From GCA-003244245 sp050699655 (lineage in GTDB: Bacteria > Actinomycetota > Actinomycetes > Mycobacteriales > Pseudonocardiaceae): a stretch of DNA of 17,422 nt. Below the pieces are notes generated by a model that did not search any database, had not been told where the DNA came from, and was given only the letters and a program-made list of their open reading frames with translations. A program made the translations under genes and the position numbers. Positions 1-6,394 of the stretch are shown one piece after another. Positions within the stretch are counted from its first letter, which is position 1. Every line of letters starts with the position of its first letter. Location of the stretch: the NCBI GenBank assembly GCA_050699655.1, contig JBOHFJ010000061.1, positions 1 to 17,422 of the forward strand, in the 5' to 3' direction.

Positions 1-1
1 T

Positions 2-337
2 AATCCCGCGATCAGTAAGCCAGCCCTGAAGAAGATTGGTGCGGAGGTGCGGTCCTGGCGGCTGCACAATCGCACTGGCCGAGATTTCGTCGATGTGGCG
101 CGGGACATCAACCCGATCGTCCGTGGTTGGATGAATTACTATGGTGCGTTCAACCGGTCGGCGATGTATCCCGTCCTGCAGCGCATCAATGCCTACTTGA
201 TACGCTGGATCCGCAACAAGTACAAACGGTTGCGGGCGAAGAGGAAAGCCTTCCGGTGTTGGCGGGGAATCGTCCAACGATACCCGCGTATGTTCGCGCA
301 CTGGAAATGGACCGCTTCTGCGCCAGCTGTCTGGTGA
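2..337 (+). CDS. Group II intron maturase, C-terminal part (5' end outside window)
   Basis: This is the C-terminal end of an intron-encoded reverse transcriptase/maturase. The visible 111 codons cover the maturase (X/thumb) domain. They carry the family signature INPIVRGWMNYYGAFNR, then INAYLIRWIRNKYKRL and a final FAHWKW, before a TGA at 335-337. The protein stops just after domain X with no HNH endonuclease domain, as in many bacterial intron proteins that lack En. The domain binds the intron RNA for splicing and retrohoming. It is clearly paralogous to the reverse transcriptase C-terminus at about 1110-1340, with the same NPIVRGWMNYYG block. The frame is open to the window edge, so the true start lies to the left. 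A GTG at 47 is internal to the domain and not a credible start. Confidence 0.85.
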   Translation, partial: NPAISKPALKKIGAEVRSWRLHNRTGRDFVDVARDINPIVRGWMNYYGAFNRSAMYPVLQRINAYLIRWIRNKYKRLRAKRKAFRCWRGIVQRYPRMFAHWKWTASAPAVW

Positions 338-349
338 TCAGGATGACAA

Positions 350-422
350 GAGCCCGGTAACTGGAGACGGTTACGCCGGGATCTGTGGGAGCCCGGGGCT
401 GAAATGCCCCGGGCCACCCGAC
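350..422 (+). ncRNA. Group II intron domains V and VI (inner intron)
   Basis: Domain V is 350-383: GAGCCCGG, UAACUG, a GAGA tetraloop, CGGUUA, a CG two-base bulge and CCGGGAUC, totalling exactly 34 nt. This is the hallmark catalytic core of group II introns. The distal helix UAACUG/CGGUUA and the proximal helix both pair. One flaw is that the G of the AGC catalytic triad (352) faces A rather than the usual U or C. Domain VI follows at 384-422, with a perfect 9-bp stem GCCCGGGGC/GCCCCGGGC closed by UGAAAU. A416 sits seven bases from the 3' end and is the candidate branch point. The 3' end is placed at 422 by the AC terminus and by comparison with the second copy. Confidence 0.85.
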
Positions 423-1340
423 CGGCCCAGGCGGTCACCGCTGGCCGCGGTGAAGAAATGCCGGGAGCGATGCTGGAAGAAGGACTGGGTTCTGGACCTT
501 GATGTTCAGAAGTTCTTCGACTCGGTTGATCACGATCTCATGGTCAAAGCGGTCGAGGCCAACACCGACCAGAAATGGGTGGTGTTGTATGTCAAGCGCT
601 GGTTGACAGCGCCGATGCGGATGCCTGATGGAACGGTGGTCGAGCGGGACCGTGGGACCCCGCAGGGGTCGGCGGTGTCACCCGTACTCGCCAATCTTTT
701 CATGCATTACGCCTTTGATTCGTGGTTGGAGCGCGAGTTTCCGACCGTCGAATTCGAGCGGTTCGCTGATGACGCGGTAGTGCACTGCGTGACAGAGCGC
801 CAAGCCCGGCAGGTATGGGCGGCGTTGGCTGACCGGTTGGAGAGCGTCGGGTTGCGGCCGCATCCCGACAAAACCAAGATCGTATACTGTGGGGACAGTA
901 ATCGAAGGCGCGAATTCTCGTGTATTTCGTTTACTTTCCTAGGGTATGCGTTCCGTCCTCGGGAATCAAAGTCGGGGAAAACTGGAACTATCTTCACGTC
1001 GTTCCAGCCCGCGATGAGCCCGGAGGCGCTGAAGAGTAAGAGTCAGGAACTACGTCGATGGCGCATACACAGACGCACTTCCATGGATCTGCGAGAGTTG
1101 ACCGAGTGGTTGAATCCCATCGTGCGCGGTTGGATGAACTATTACGGTGAGTTCAACAGGTTCGAGATGTACTCCCTTCTGGAACGCATCAACACCTACT
1201 TGATGCGGTGGGCGAGCAAGAAATACAAGCGACTGCGCACGTGGAAACGGTTCAAGGCCTGGTGGCGTGGGCTCACCGAGAGGGAGTCCGAACTCTTCGC
1301 TCACTGGGTATGGATGCGCGCGTACCGGTGGACTGGATGA
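423..1340 (+). CDS. Group II intron reverse transcriptase/maturase (interrupted by inner intron)
   Basis: This encodes an RNA-directed DNA polymerase and maturase that promotes splicing and retrohoming of its intron. Counting from the GTG at 450, the visible part runs from reverse transcriptase block 2 (RPRRSPLAAV, just upstream) through DWVLDLDVQKFFDSVDH (block 3, catalytic Asp), RGTPQGSAVSPVL (block 4), the ERFADD active site (FADD codons at 762-773) and GLRPHPDKTK. It ends with the domain X signature NPIVRGWMNYYGEF and a final FAHWVW. There is no HNH endonuclease. The N-terminal RT0-RT1 part is missing from this stretch because the frame begins exactly at the 3' splice site of the inner intron. 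The GTG at 450 lies inside a conserved block and is not a true start. The gene is probably functional only if the inner intron is spliced out. Confidence 0.8.
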   Translation, partial: RPRRSPLAAVKKCRERCWKKDWVLDLDVQKFFDSVDHDLMVKAVEANTDQKWVVLYVKRWLTAPMRMPDGTVVERDRGTPQGSAVSPVLANLFMHYAFDSWLEREFPTVEFERFADDAVVHCVTERQARQVWAALADRLESVGLRPHPDKTKIVYCGDSNRRREFSCISFTFLGYAFRPRESKSGKTGTIFTSFQPAMSPEALKSKSQELRRWRIHRRTSMDLRELTEWLNPIVRGWMNYYGEFNRFEMYSLLERINTYLMRWASKKYKRLRTWKRFKAWWRGLTERESELFAHWVWMRAYRWTG

Positions 1341-1346
1341 GAAGAA

Positions 1347-1420
1347 GAGCGGAATGACGGGAGACTGTCACGTTCCGTTCCGTGGGAGCCTCGGGGTGAA
1401 ATTCCCCGGGGCGACCCGAC
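1347..1420 (+). ncRNA. Group II intron domains V and VI (outer intron)
   Basis: Domain V at 1347-1380 is a textbook 34-nt element: GAGCGGAA, UGACGG, a GAGA tetraloop, CUGUCA, a CG bulge and UUCCGUUC. Here the catalytic triad AGC pairs properly, with the middle G forming the standard G-U wobble. Domain VI at 1381-1420 has the stem CCUCGGGG/CCCCGGGG with a UGAAAUU-type loop. An unpaired A at 1414, seven bases from the 3' end, is the candidate branch point. The 3' splice site after 1420 is supported because the IS30 transposase frame resumes directly there. Confidence 0.88.
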
Positions 1421-1549
1421 ACCCAGGAAGAACTTGATAAAGTAGCGGAAGAACTGAATGGAAGACCACGCAAGACACTGGGCTGGCGAAAGCCCGTCGA
1501 AGTCTTCGAAAAGCTGATCGCGGAGCACTGTGTGGTCATGACCGATTGA
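1421..1549 (+). pseudogene. IS30-family transposase, C-terminal exon interrupted by group II intron
   Basis: The 42 codons TQEELDKVAEELNGRPRKTL followed by GWRKPVEVFEKLIAEH and a short tail ending in TGA at 1547-1549 match the C-terminal end of IS30-family DDE transposases, whose conserved ending is LNxRPRKTLGWxTPxE. The upstream part of the gene lies to the left of the window, beyond the two introns. The frame starts exactly at the outer intron's 3' end, as expected for insertion into the transposase gene. The right end of the element should lie a few bases past the stop, at roughly 1550-1560, because IS30 inverted repeats usually overlap or abut the transposase stop. The left end is not visible, so I cannot give the terminal inverted repeat pair. 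Confidence 0.8.
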
Positions 1550-1921
1550 AACCGCCCTGTATTACATCAGGCCTATCCAGAACTACTCCTGGACCGTGAG
1601 CCGGCTGGACGACAGTTCGACCTGTTCCGTTTTGATCACGCGCATCGAGGTTTCTACCGCCGACTCATCGAATGCCGAGACGGGCTCGTGCGCCTCAGCC
1701 CGTACATCACGGTTGCGGCCGAGGGTCAGGACATCAGCCGCTGTTCGGCATCCGAACTCGCTCGCTACATACGGGCCGCCCTCGCTCTGAAGCGTCGGGG
1801 GGAAGCTCCAAAAAGCGGATTGTCCGCTGTTTTTGTTGCTATTCCTACCGCGAATGACATGAATTCGGATGTGCGCGAACTTGTTGCCGTATCGAATGCT
1901 CTCGGTGAGAGGCTATCATGA
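1550..1921 (+). pseudogene. DUF6545 / MAB_1171c-like protein, C-terminal remnant cut by IS30
   Basis: An open frame with no credible start runs from the IS30 stop to a TGA at 1919-1921 that overlaps the ATG of the next gene (ATGA). The encoded stretch includes AYPELLLDREPAG, RGFYRRLIECRDGLVRLSPY, a helical segment ASELARYIRAALALKRRG and the end VRELVAVSNALGERLS. The FYRRLIECRDGLVRLSPY block resembles the C-terminal cytoplasmic domain of the actinobacterial MAB_1171c-type membrane proteins (DUF6545), which have about seven N-terminal membrane segments. Those would have been upstream of the insertion and are absent here. The family assignment is from memory and moderate. Truncation by the IS element, and translational coupling to the amidohydrolase, are read directly from the sequence. 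Confidence 0.6.
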
Positions 1922-3117
1922 GCAGGGTGGCGATTTTTGCCGATCGGGTCGTGATAGGTCCGGTGGACGTGGTGATCGATGATGGGGCAATTCTGTTGGA
2001 TCACGACGTGGTTCGGGCAGTGGGAACACACCGGCACGTCGATCGGGTCGCCGACGCGCATACACGTCGCCATAGCTACCCGGGGGAGACGATCCTGCCG
2101 GGGTTGATCGATTCGCACGTGCATCTGGCATTCGACTCGGGCCCGGATCCCGTCGGCTCCGTCGCGAACGCCGATCCGGCCGCCCTGCTGCTAGGCATGG
2201 CGGGCCGAGCACAACAACTCTTGTACGCCGGGGTCACGACGGCACGTGATCTGGGCGATCGCGGAGCGCTGACCATTGTTTTGCGGGAGGCCATTTCCCG
2301 TGGAATCCTTACCGGGCCGAAGATACTCGCCGCCACCACCCCGCTGACCTCGGCGGGGGGACACTGCGGATTTTTGGGTGGCGAGGTCAGCACCGACTCC
2401 GACATCCGCCGACAGATCGCCCGCAACTCCAAGGCGGGCGCGGATCTGATCAAAGTCATAGCATCCGGCGGCGCCCTGACCCCCAGCGGCCCCCGCATGT
2501 GGGAAGCGCAGTTCACCGCTGCGCAGCTACGGCTGATCGTGCGCCACACAGCTGAACACGGGCTGTCGGTGGCCGCCCACGCTCACGGCACCCACACCAT
2601 CGCCGACTGCGTCCGCGCCGGCGTGCGGACCATCGAACATTGCTCGTGGCGTACCGACTCGGGCGTGCGCTACGACGACGACGTTGCCCGCCAGATCGCT
2701 GCCCAGCACATCGCCGTATGCCGGTGTGTCTCCGGCGACTGGCGACTATTCTTAAAGCAACTCGGGCCGAAGGCCCCTGCACTGATGGACTCCATAAGGC
2801 GAATGCGCCAAGCTGGGGTTCGGTTCATTGCCGGTACCGACGCGGGAGTTCCAGGCTCCCGCGTCGATGACTACGTCGGAATGTTGGATTTCTTCCGCGA
2901 GATCGGCTTCGCCAACAGCGAAATCATCAGCATGGCCACCGTTACCGCCGCCCACGCACTCGGTCTGCACGCTACCGGCACACTCTCCCCCGGCGACCGG
3001 GCTGACCTGCTCATCGTCAACGGAGATCCACTCACTGACCTCAACGCACTACGTGACATCCACCTCGTGCTTGCCGGTGGCCAGCCACACGTACCCCTCC
3101 CTGTGAACCTGGGTTGA
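1918..3117 (+). CDS. Amidohydrolase-superfamily protein, imidazolonepropionase-like
   Basis: This is a metal-dependent hydrolase of 399 residues in the amidohydrolase superfamily, close to the imidazolonepropionase/prolidase-like subgroup. Visible ligands are H67 and H69 in LPGLIDSHVHL, K179 in GADLIKVIASGGA (the usual carboxylated lysine), H221/H223 in VAAHAHG, H241 in TIEHCSW and D308 in AGTDAGVPG. The N-terminal beta-sandwich strand and the C-terminal GDRADLLIVNGDP return strand are both present, so the fold looks complete. The start ATG overlaps the stop of the upstream DUF6545-like frame, implying translational coupling and a linked role. The substrate cannot be told from sequence; relatives hydrolyse cyclic amides or Xaa-Pro peptides. 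No signal peptide is seen, so it is cytoplasmic. Since its upstream partner is cut by an IS, its native promoter is probably lost, and expression may depend on the element or an internal promoter. Confidence 0.85.
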   Translation: MSRVAIFADRVVIGPVDVVIDDGAILLDHDVVRAVGTHRHVDRVADAHTRRHSYPGETILPGLIDSHVHLAFDSGPDPVGSVANADPAALLLGMAGRAQQLLYAGVTTARDLGDRGALTIVLREAISRGILTGPKILAATTPLTSAGGHCGFLGGEVSTDSDIRRQIARNSKAGADLIKVIASGGALTPSGPRMWEAQFTAAQLRLIVRHTAEHGLSVAAHAHGTHTIADCVRAGVRTIEHCSWRTDSGVRYDDDVARQIAAQHIAVCRCVSGDWRLFLKQLGPKAPALMDSIRRMRQAGVRFIAGTDAGVPGSRVDDYVGMLDFFREIGFANSEIISMATVTAAHALGLHATGTLSPGDRADLLIVNGDPLTDLNALRDIHLVLAGGQPHVPLPVNLG

Positions 3118-3338
3118 GGCACTACCCTCTGGCGATTAGTGACCCAAGGGGGATGGCGAGACTCTACGACATGACGAACACACTGACCACGCTCAACCGA
3201 GCCTCGGACCGCAGCCTTGTCGCGTTGACATGCTCTCCAACATCGCTGTTCTCGTCGAGGTAGGCCGAGCCGACCAGCAATGCGTCGGGGTGATGATGCG
3301 GTCGCGTCCTGGCGGCAACCAACGTAAAGATTCACCCG

Positions 3339-3372
3339 TGTGTTTGGCCGTACGTGAGTTTAGACTGAAGGC
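3339..3372 (+). promoter_or_regulatory. Putative leaderless promoter of the EspR-like gene
   Basis: TAGACT at 3361-3366 fits the actinobacterial -10 pattern TANNNT and lies exactly six bases before the GTG at 3373. This spacing would put the transcription start on the start codon itself. No purine-rich ribosome binding site precedes the GTG, which agrees with a leaderless mRNA. The -35 region (TGTGTT at about 3339-3344, 16-base spacer) is weak, as is common in such promoters. The rest of the 255-base gap from 3118 shows no gene I recognise. Confidence 0.5.
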
Positions 3373-3843
3373 GTGGACGGGATGTGTGATGGTGCGCCGG
3401 ACGATCGGAATCTGGCTGGCAAGCTCAACTGCCTCTTCGCCCGGGTGCCTGGGGGAGATGGACGCGAGTACAGCAACGAGCACGTCGCGTCGGCGATCCG
3501 CGATGCCAGCGATGTGACGATCTCCCAGAGCTACATCTGGCAGCTTCGCAAGGGCAAAAAGGACAACCCGACGCTGAAGCATCTTCAAGCGCTGGCGGAC
3601 TTCTTCGGTGTGCCGGCCGCGTACTTCTTCGACGACGACGTGACGGATCGAGTCAGCGCGCAGCTGGAGGCTCTCGAGGTAGAGCGACAGCGGCGAGCCG
3701 TCAACGCCGACCGGGACGAGGCGCGGCTGATGGCCATGCGCGCCGGTGAGCTCTCCGACGAGCGGCGCAAGCAAGTGATGGACCTGCTGGATGTGGTCTA
3801 CAAGCTGGAACAGGCCGAGCGAGGATCGCTCACGAACGAGTGA
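3373..3843 (+). CDS. EspR-like XRE-family DNA-binding regulator
   Basis: This is a 156-residue cytoplasmic DNA-binding protein. Residues about 14-88 form an XRE-type helix-turn-helix. The pattern LAGKLNCLF, then TISQSYIWQLRKGKKDNPT and ALADFFGVPAAYFFDDD closely follows mycobacterial EspR, which has LSQLRSGxRxNPS and LANFFxIxAAYFTDDE. Residues about 105-150 form a helical C-terminal part (ELSDERRKQVMDLLDVVYKLE) comparable to EspR's dimerisation helices. It is somewhat longer than EspR (132 residues). The GTG start is chosen because a -10 box sits six bases upstream. Methionine codons further in would remove little and have no better ribosome site. The next gene is an ImmA/IrrE-like peptidase 79 bases downstream. 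Such peptidases often cleave a neighbouring XRE protein, so this regulator is the obvious candidate partner. Whether it is a local repressor or a wider nucleoid-type regulator is unknown. Confidence 0.85.
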   Translation: MDGMCDGAPDDRNLAGKLNCLFARVPGGDGREYSNEHVASAIRDASDVTISQSYIWQLRKGKKDNPTLKHLQALADFFGVPAAYFFDDDVTDRVSAQLEALEVERQRRAVNADRDEARLMAMRAGELSDERRKQVMDLLDVVYKLEQAERGSLTNE

Positions 3844-3922
3844 ACGTGATGCACTACTGGTCGGCGAACCTCGCCACGATCTGAGGCTCTGACGGAGCTC
3901 CACTTGCTGAGAGGAGAAGCTA

Positions 3923-4438
3923 GTGAGGGAACGTGAGCTTCGCCGACACTGCAGGCGTGACTTACGTGCGCTGGGTATCGAACCGCCGTTGCGGGTGGAC
4001 GTGCTCTGTCAGCGGCTCGGAGAACGCCGAGGCCGACCGATCCGACTGGTCAGCTGCCCATTGCAGGTCCCGGGACCGTTCGGGCTCTGGCTCGCCACCG
4101 CGTCGACTGACTACATCTTCTATCAGGCCGAGACAACGCGGGTGCACCAAGACCACATCATCTTGCATGAAGTCGGTCACATCCTCGCCGATCACCGCAG
4201 CGACGACACTGACGACGAGTATTGGCAGCAGATTATGCCGGACCTCTCCCTCGGCGTGATCCGACGGGCGCTGCGGCGCACCCATTATGACACAGAGCAG
4301 GAGCAGGAGGCCGAGTTAGTCGCCACGATCATCATGAAATGGGCATTGGTGCTCGACTATGTGACTTCCCGACGGTCGGCTGAGCCTGCTGTGCGACGAC
4401 TCCAGAATGCTCTCGGCGATCGGCAGGGTTGGCTGTGA
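3923..4438 (+). CDS. ImmA/IrrE-like zinc metallopeptidase
   Basis: This is a 171-residue protein with a zincin motif HEVGH at residues 82-86 (IILHEVGHILADH) and a downstream acidic helix EQEQEAELVATIIM that can supply the third ligand, as in ImmA/IrrE (COG2856) proteins. The N-terminal 60 residues look like the small domain often annotated as a toxin component beside XRE regulators in actinomycetes. The start GTG is backed by GAGAGGAGAAG a few bases upstream, a strong ribosome binding site. In known systems (Bacillus ImmA, Deinococcus IrrE/DdrO) the peptidase cleaves an XRE repressor after a stress signal. Here the EspR-like protein just upstream is the natural substrate candidate, by inference only. 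The last codon and stop form CTGTGA, so a GTG at 4435 overlaps the stop. That overlap hints that a coupled gene once followed. Confidence 0.82.
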   Translation: MRERELRRHCRRDLRALGIEPPLRVDVLCQRLGERRGRPIRLVSCPLQVPGPFGLWLATASTDYIFYQAETTRVHQDHIILHEVGHILADHRSDDTDDEYWQQIMPDLSLGVIRRALRRTHYDTEQEQEAELVATIIMKWALVLDYVTSRRSAEPAVRRLQNALGDRQGWL

Positions 4439-4632
4439 ACTTACTAATCCTCCAGGCGCTCACTCGGGTTGGACTCCGTGGCCGCCGCCATCGACGTCAT
4501 TGTTGCCGCCGGGGTGTCGAAGGTGCCGGAGAACTTGGCCACGATGGTCTTCCACTTCCCTTCGCCCGCATATACGCCATGGAGATCGGCGAGATGACGC
4601 TCCTGGCTAACGTACGGAGCGAGTCTTGAGGA
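4435..4632 (+). other. Possible coupled but degenerate reading frame; no recognised gene
   Basis: A GTG at 4435-4437 overlaps the stop of the metallopeptidase (GTGA) and opens a 64-codon frame ending at 4627-4629. It begins VNLLILQALTRVG, then becomes arginine- and cysteine-rich and does not look like a folded protein. A second frame across about 4471-4593 reads more naturally in part (SVAAAIDVIVAAGVSKVPEN). This suggests either fused fragments or a frameshifted remnant. In related neighbourhoods a membrane protein gene of the DUF6545 type often follows the peptidase, so this could be its relic, but I cannot show that. The region ends convergently against the tRNA synthetase stop at 4633. Confidence 0.3.
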
Positions 4633-6285
4633 TCAGCCGGCCAACGCGCGCAGCCGGCGCAGCACTTCCGCGGTGCCGAGCGCTTGGGTGACGGCGTGCA
4701 GGTCGGGGCTGCGGGTGGAGCCGGTGAGGGCGACGCGGATGAGTTGCGATGCCTCACGAATCGAGCCTGGGTAGGCTTCGGAGTTTTTCTTGTATTCTTT
4801 CGCGTTCGGCGCGAAGCCGTGCTTCGCGGCTAGCTCGCGGATCTGGGTGAACCATTCCTGCGGGTCGTCTAGATGCTGGTAGCCCCCGGCGAGGTCATGA
4901 GTGAAACTCGCGGCGATGGTGGGCTCCACACCGAGTGAAACGAGGCGTTCGTCCCCGGGGCCGGACACCGGGGTGAACAGTTGCGGAAAGAAGAAGCCGT
5001 AAGCGGGCCGGAAATCCGACCATTTCCGCAGATCCTTGCGCGGATTGTCGACACCGTCGCGTTCCACGGCCAGCGCGCGCAGGGCGAGATCGCGCTCGGC
5101 GTCCAGGACAGTGACCAGTTCGGGGTCGAATTGGGCTGCCCAAGCGCGGACGTCGGTGAAGATCTGGTGTCCGGGCAGGGTGGCGATGTAGTCGGCGCTG
5201 ATGTCCTCGAGCTTGACCAGGTCCACCAGGGGGCCAGCGGCGCCGCATTGGTCCAGCCGGAGGGGGGTGGCGAGTGCCTCCTGAAGGGGAATTTCGGCGA
5301 GCCGCCCGTTGGCTAGGCCCCGCAGATAATACAGGACAGCGTTAGCGGGATAGCCAGCCTCGATATAGAAATCGACGCCGGCTTCGGGGTCGGTGCGCTT
5401 GGACAGTTTGCGTTTCCCGCCGGGGATCTGTTTCATTAGCGGTGCGATGTGCGCATAAGTGACTGGCTCGAAGCTTAGTGCATCGAACAGTTGCAGATGC
5501 AGCGGGACCGAGGAAATCCACTCCTCACCGCGGATGACCAGCGTGACCCGCATCAGATGGTCGTCCACGGCGTGCGCGAAGTGGTAAGTTGGCAGCCGAG
5601 GGGATTGGTCAGACGATTTCAAAATGACCGTGTCGTTGCGATTGGCCTCGTGTTCCAGCTCGCCCCGGATCGCGTCAGTGAAGCTGACCCGCTGCCCGGT
5701 GGCGTCGGCGGGTGCCCGGAAACGCACCACATACGCCGCGCCTTCGGCTAGCTTGGCTCGCACGTCAGCGGGGTCGGCGCCGCGCCAGATGGCCCATGGT
5801 CCGTAGTAACCGGTGGGGATCTTCGCGGCTTGCTGGCGGGCGGTGATGTCGGCGAGCTCGGCTTTGGTGGCGAAGCACAGGTACGCCTTGTCCTGGCGCA
5901 GCAGTTCGCGCACGTAGGTGAGGTAGACGCGTTCGCGGGCCGACTGGTGGTAGGGGCCGTAGCCGCCGTGCTCGTCGCCCTCGTCGGGGGGGATACCGAA
6001 GTAGTCGAACGCGCGGGCGAACTGGGCCAGAGCGCCCTCAACCTCACGTGACTGATCGGTGTCCTCTACGCGCACCAGGTAGACGCCCCCGGAGTGCGCC
6101 GCGATGTCACGGTCGAGGGTGGCCACGTAAACCCCGCCGATGTGCACGAACCCGGTAGGGGAGGGACCGAACCGGGTGACCTGAGCGCCCTCGGGGAGTC
6201 GTCGCGGTGGGTAGCGCTGCTCCCAGTGTTCGGGTTCGGGGAGGCCAGCGGGGAACAGGGCGTCGATGACCGCGCGGTCCAGCAT
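4633..6285 (-). CDS. gltX: Glutamyl-tRNA synthetase (second-type, Firmicutes-like)
   Basis: This is a class I aminoacyl-tRNA synthetase that charges tRNA-Glu (possibly also tRNA-Gln) with glutamate in the cytoplasm. The 550 residues show the nucleotide-binding segment RFGPSPTGFVHIGG (HIGG at 48-51), the glutamate-site block VRVEDTDQSREVEG, YGPYHQSARERVY, VIRGEEWISSVPLH and the KLSKR form of the KMSKS loop at 293-297. It has an extended N-terminus before the Rossmann fold (RYPPRRLPEGAQVTRF) and a long helical anticodon-binding end. These are traits I associate with the Clostridium-type enzyme rather than the roughly 490-residue housekeeping actinobacterial GluRS. It is therefore probably a second, horizontally acquired copy. 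The start ATG at 6285 has only a weak ribosome site. All motifs look intact, so activity is expected. Confidence 0.88.
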   Translation of the reverse strand: MLDRAVIDALFPAGLPEPEHWEQRYPPRRLPEGAQVTRFGPSPTGFVHIGGVYVATLDRDIAAHSGGVYLVRVEDTDQSREVEGALAQFARAFDYFGIPPDEGDEHGGYGPYHQSARERVYLTYVRELLRQDKAYLCFATKAELADITARQQAAKIPTGYYGPWAIWRGADPADVRAKLAEGAAYVVRFRAPADATGQRVSFTDAIRGELEHEANRNDTVILKSSDQSPRLPTYHFAHAVDDHLMRVTLVIRGEEWISSVPLHLQLFDALSFEPVTYAHIAPLMKQIPGGKRKLSKRTDPEAGVDFYIEAGYPANAVLYYLRGLANGRLAEIPLQEALATPLRLDQCGAAGPLVDLVKLEDISADYIATLPGHQIFTDVRAWAAQFDPELVTVLDAERDLALRALAVERDGVDNPRKDLRKWSDFRPAYGFFFPQLFTPVSGPGDERLVSLGVEPTIAASFTHDLAGGYQHLDDPQEWFTQIRELAAKHGFAPNAKEYKKNSEAYPGSIREASQLIRVALTGSTRSPDLHAVTQALGTAEVLRRLRALAG

Positions 6286-6394
6286 CGGTGGGCGAGTCTC
6301 ACTTCTGGGGCGAACCCGATCATGGAATGGGGTGTTGTGCAGGTCTGCCAGCCTACCAATTGGGCGTTATGCTCATGGTAAGGGGGCACGGCTG

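Larger units (their letters stand above)
1..422 (+). mobile_element. 3' part of inner (nested) group II intron
   Basis: This is the right-hand end of a group II intron whose 5' part lies outside the window. It holds the end of a maturase frame, then a canonical 34-nt domain V and a domain VI hairpin, ending ...CCCGAC at 422. The sequence immediately after 422 is not ordinary host DNA. It resumes in frame in the middle of another group II intron reverse transcriptase (RPRRSPLAAVKKC, matching the conserved RPxRSxxxAV block). The simplest reading is that this intron inserted into the reverse transcriptase gene of a second intron, giving a twintron. The 5' splice site and exon-binding sequences cannot be seen. 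An alternative is a recombination-made fusion of two intron fragments, but the clean frame and the canonical 3' end argue against that. Confidence 0.8.
423..1420 (+). mobile_element. 3' part of outer group II intron
   Basis: This is the remaining part of a second group II intron, interrupted at 422/423 by the inner intron. It contains most of a reverse transcriptase/maturase gene, domain V at 1347-1380 and domain VI at about 1381-1420. Its 3' end ...CCCGAC at 1420 is followed at once by the C-terminal codons of an IS30-type transposase (TQEELDKVAEELN), so the host site of this intron is a transposase gene. The two introns share domain VI sequence (GUGGGAGCC, UGAAAU, CCCGAC) and protein sequence, so they belong to the same subfamily but are not identical. 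Splicing of the inner intron would be needed to restore the outer intron's protein. The 5' half lies outside the window. Confidence 0.8.

Noticed and set aside
3104..3163. Possible terminator CCTGGGT ... ACCCAAGG after the amidohydrolase
   Set aside because: The stem has a bulge, the loop is long and there is no T-run; not convincing.
3193..3903. 236-codon open frame on the minus strand
   Set aside because: It is antisense to the EspR-like gene, which has clear family sequence and a promoter.
6286..6394. Divergent promoter region between GluRS and GH65
   Set aside because: A TAGGCT box (minus strand, about 6350-6355) can be seen, but no convincing -35 or palindrome, so it is not listed as a feature.
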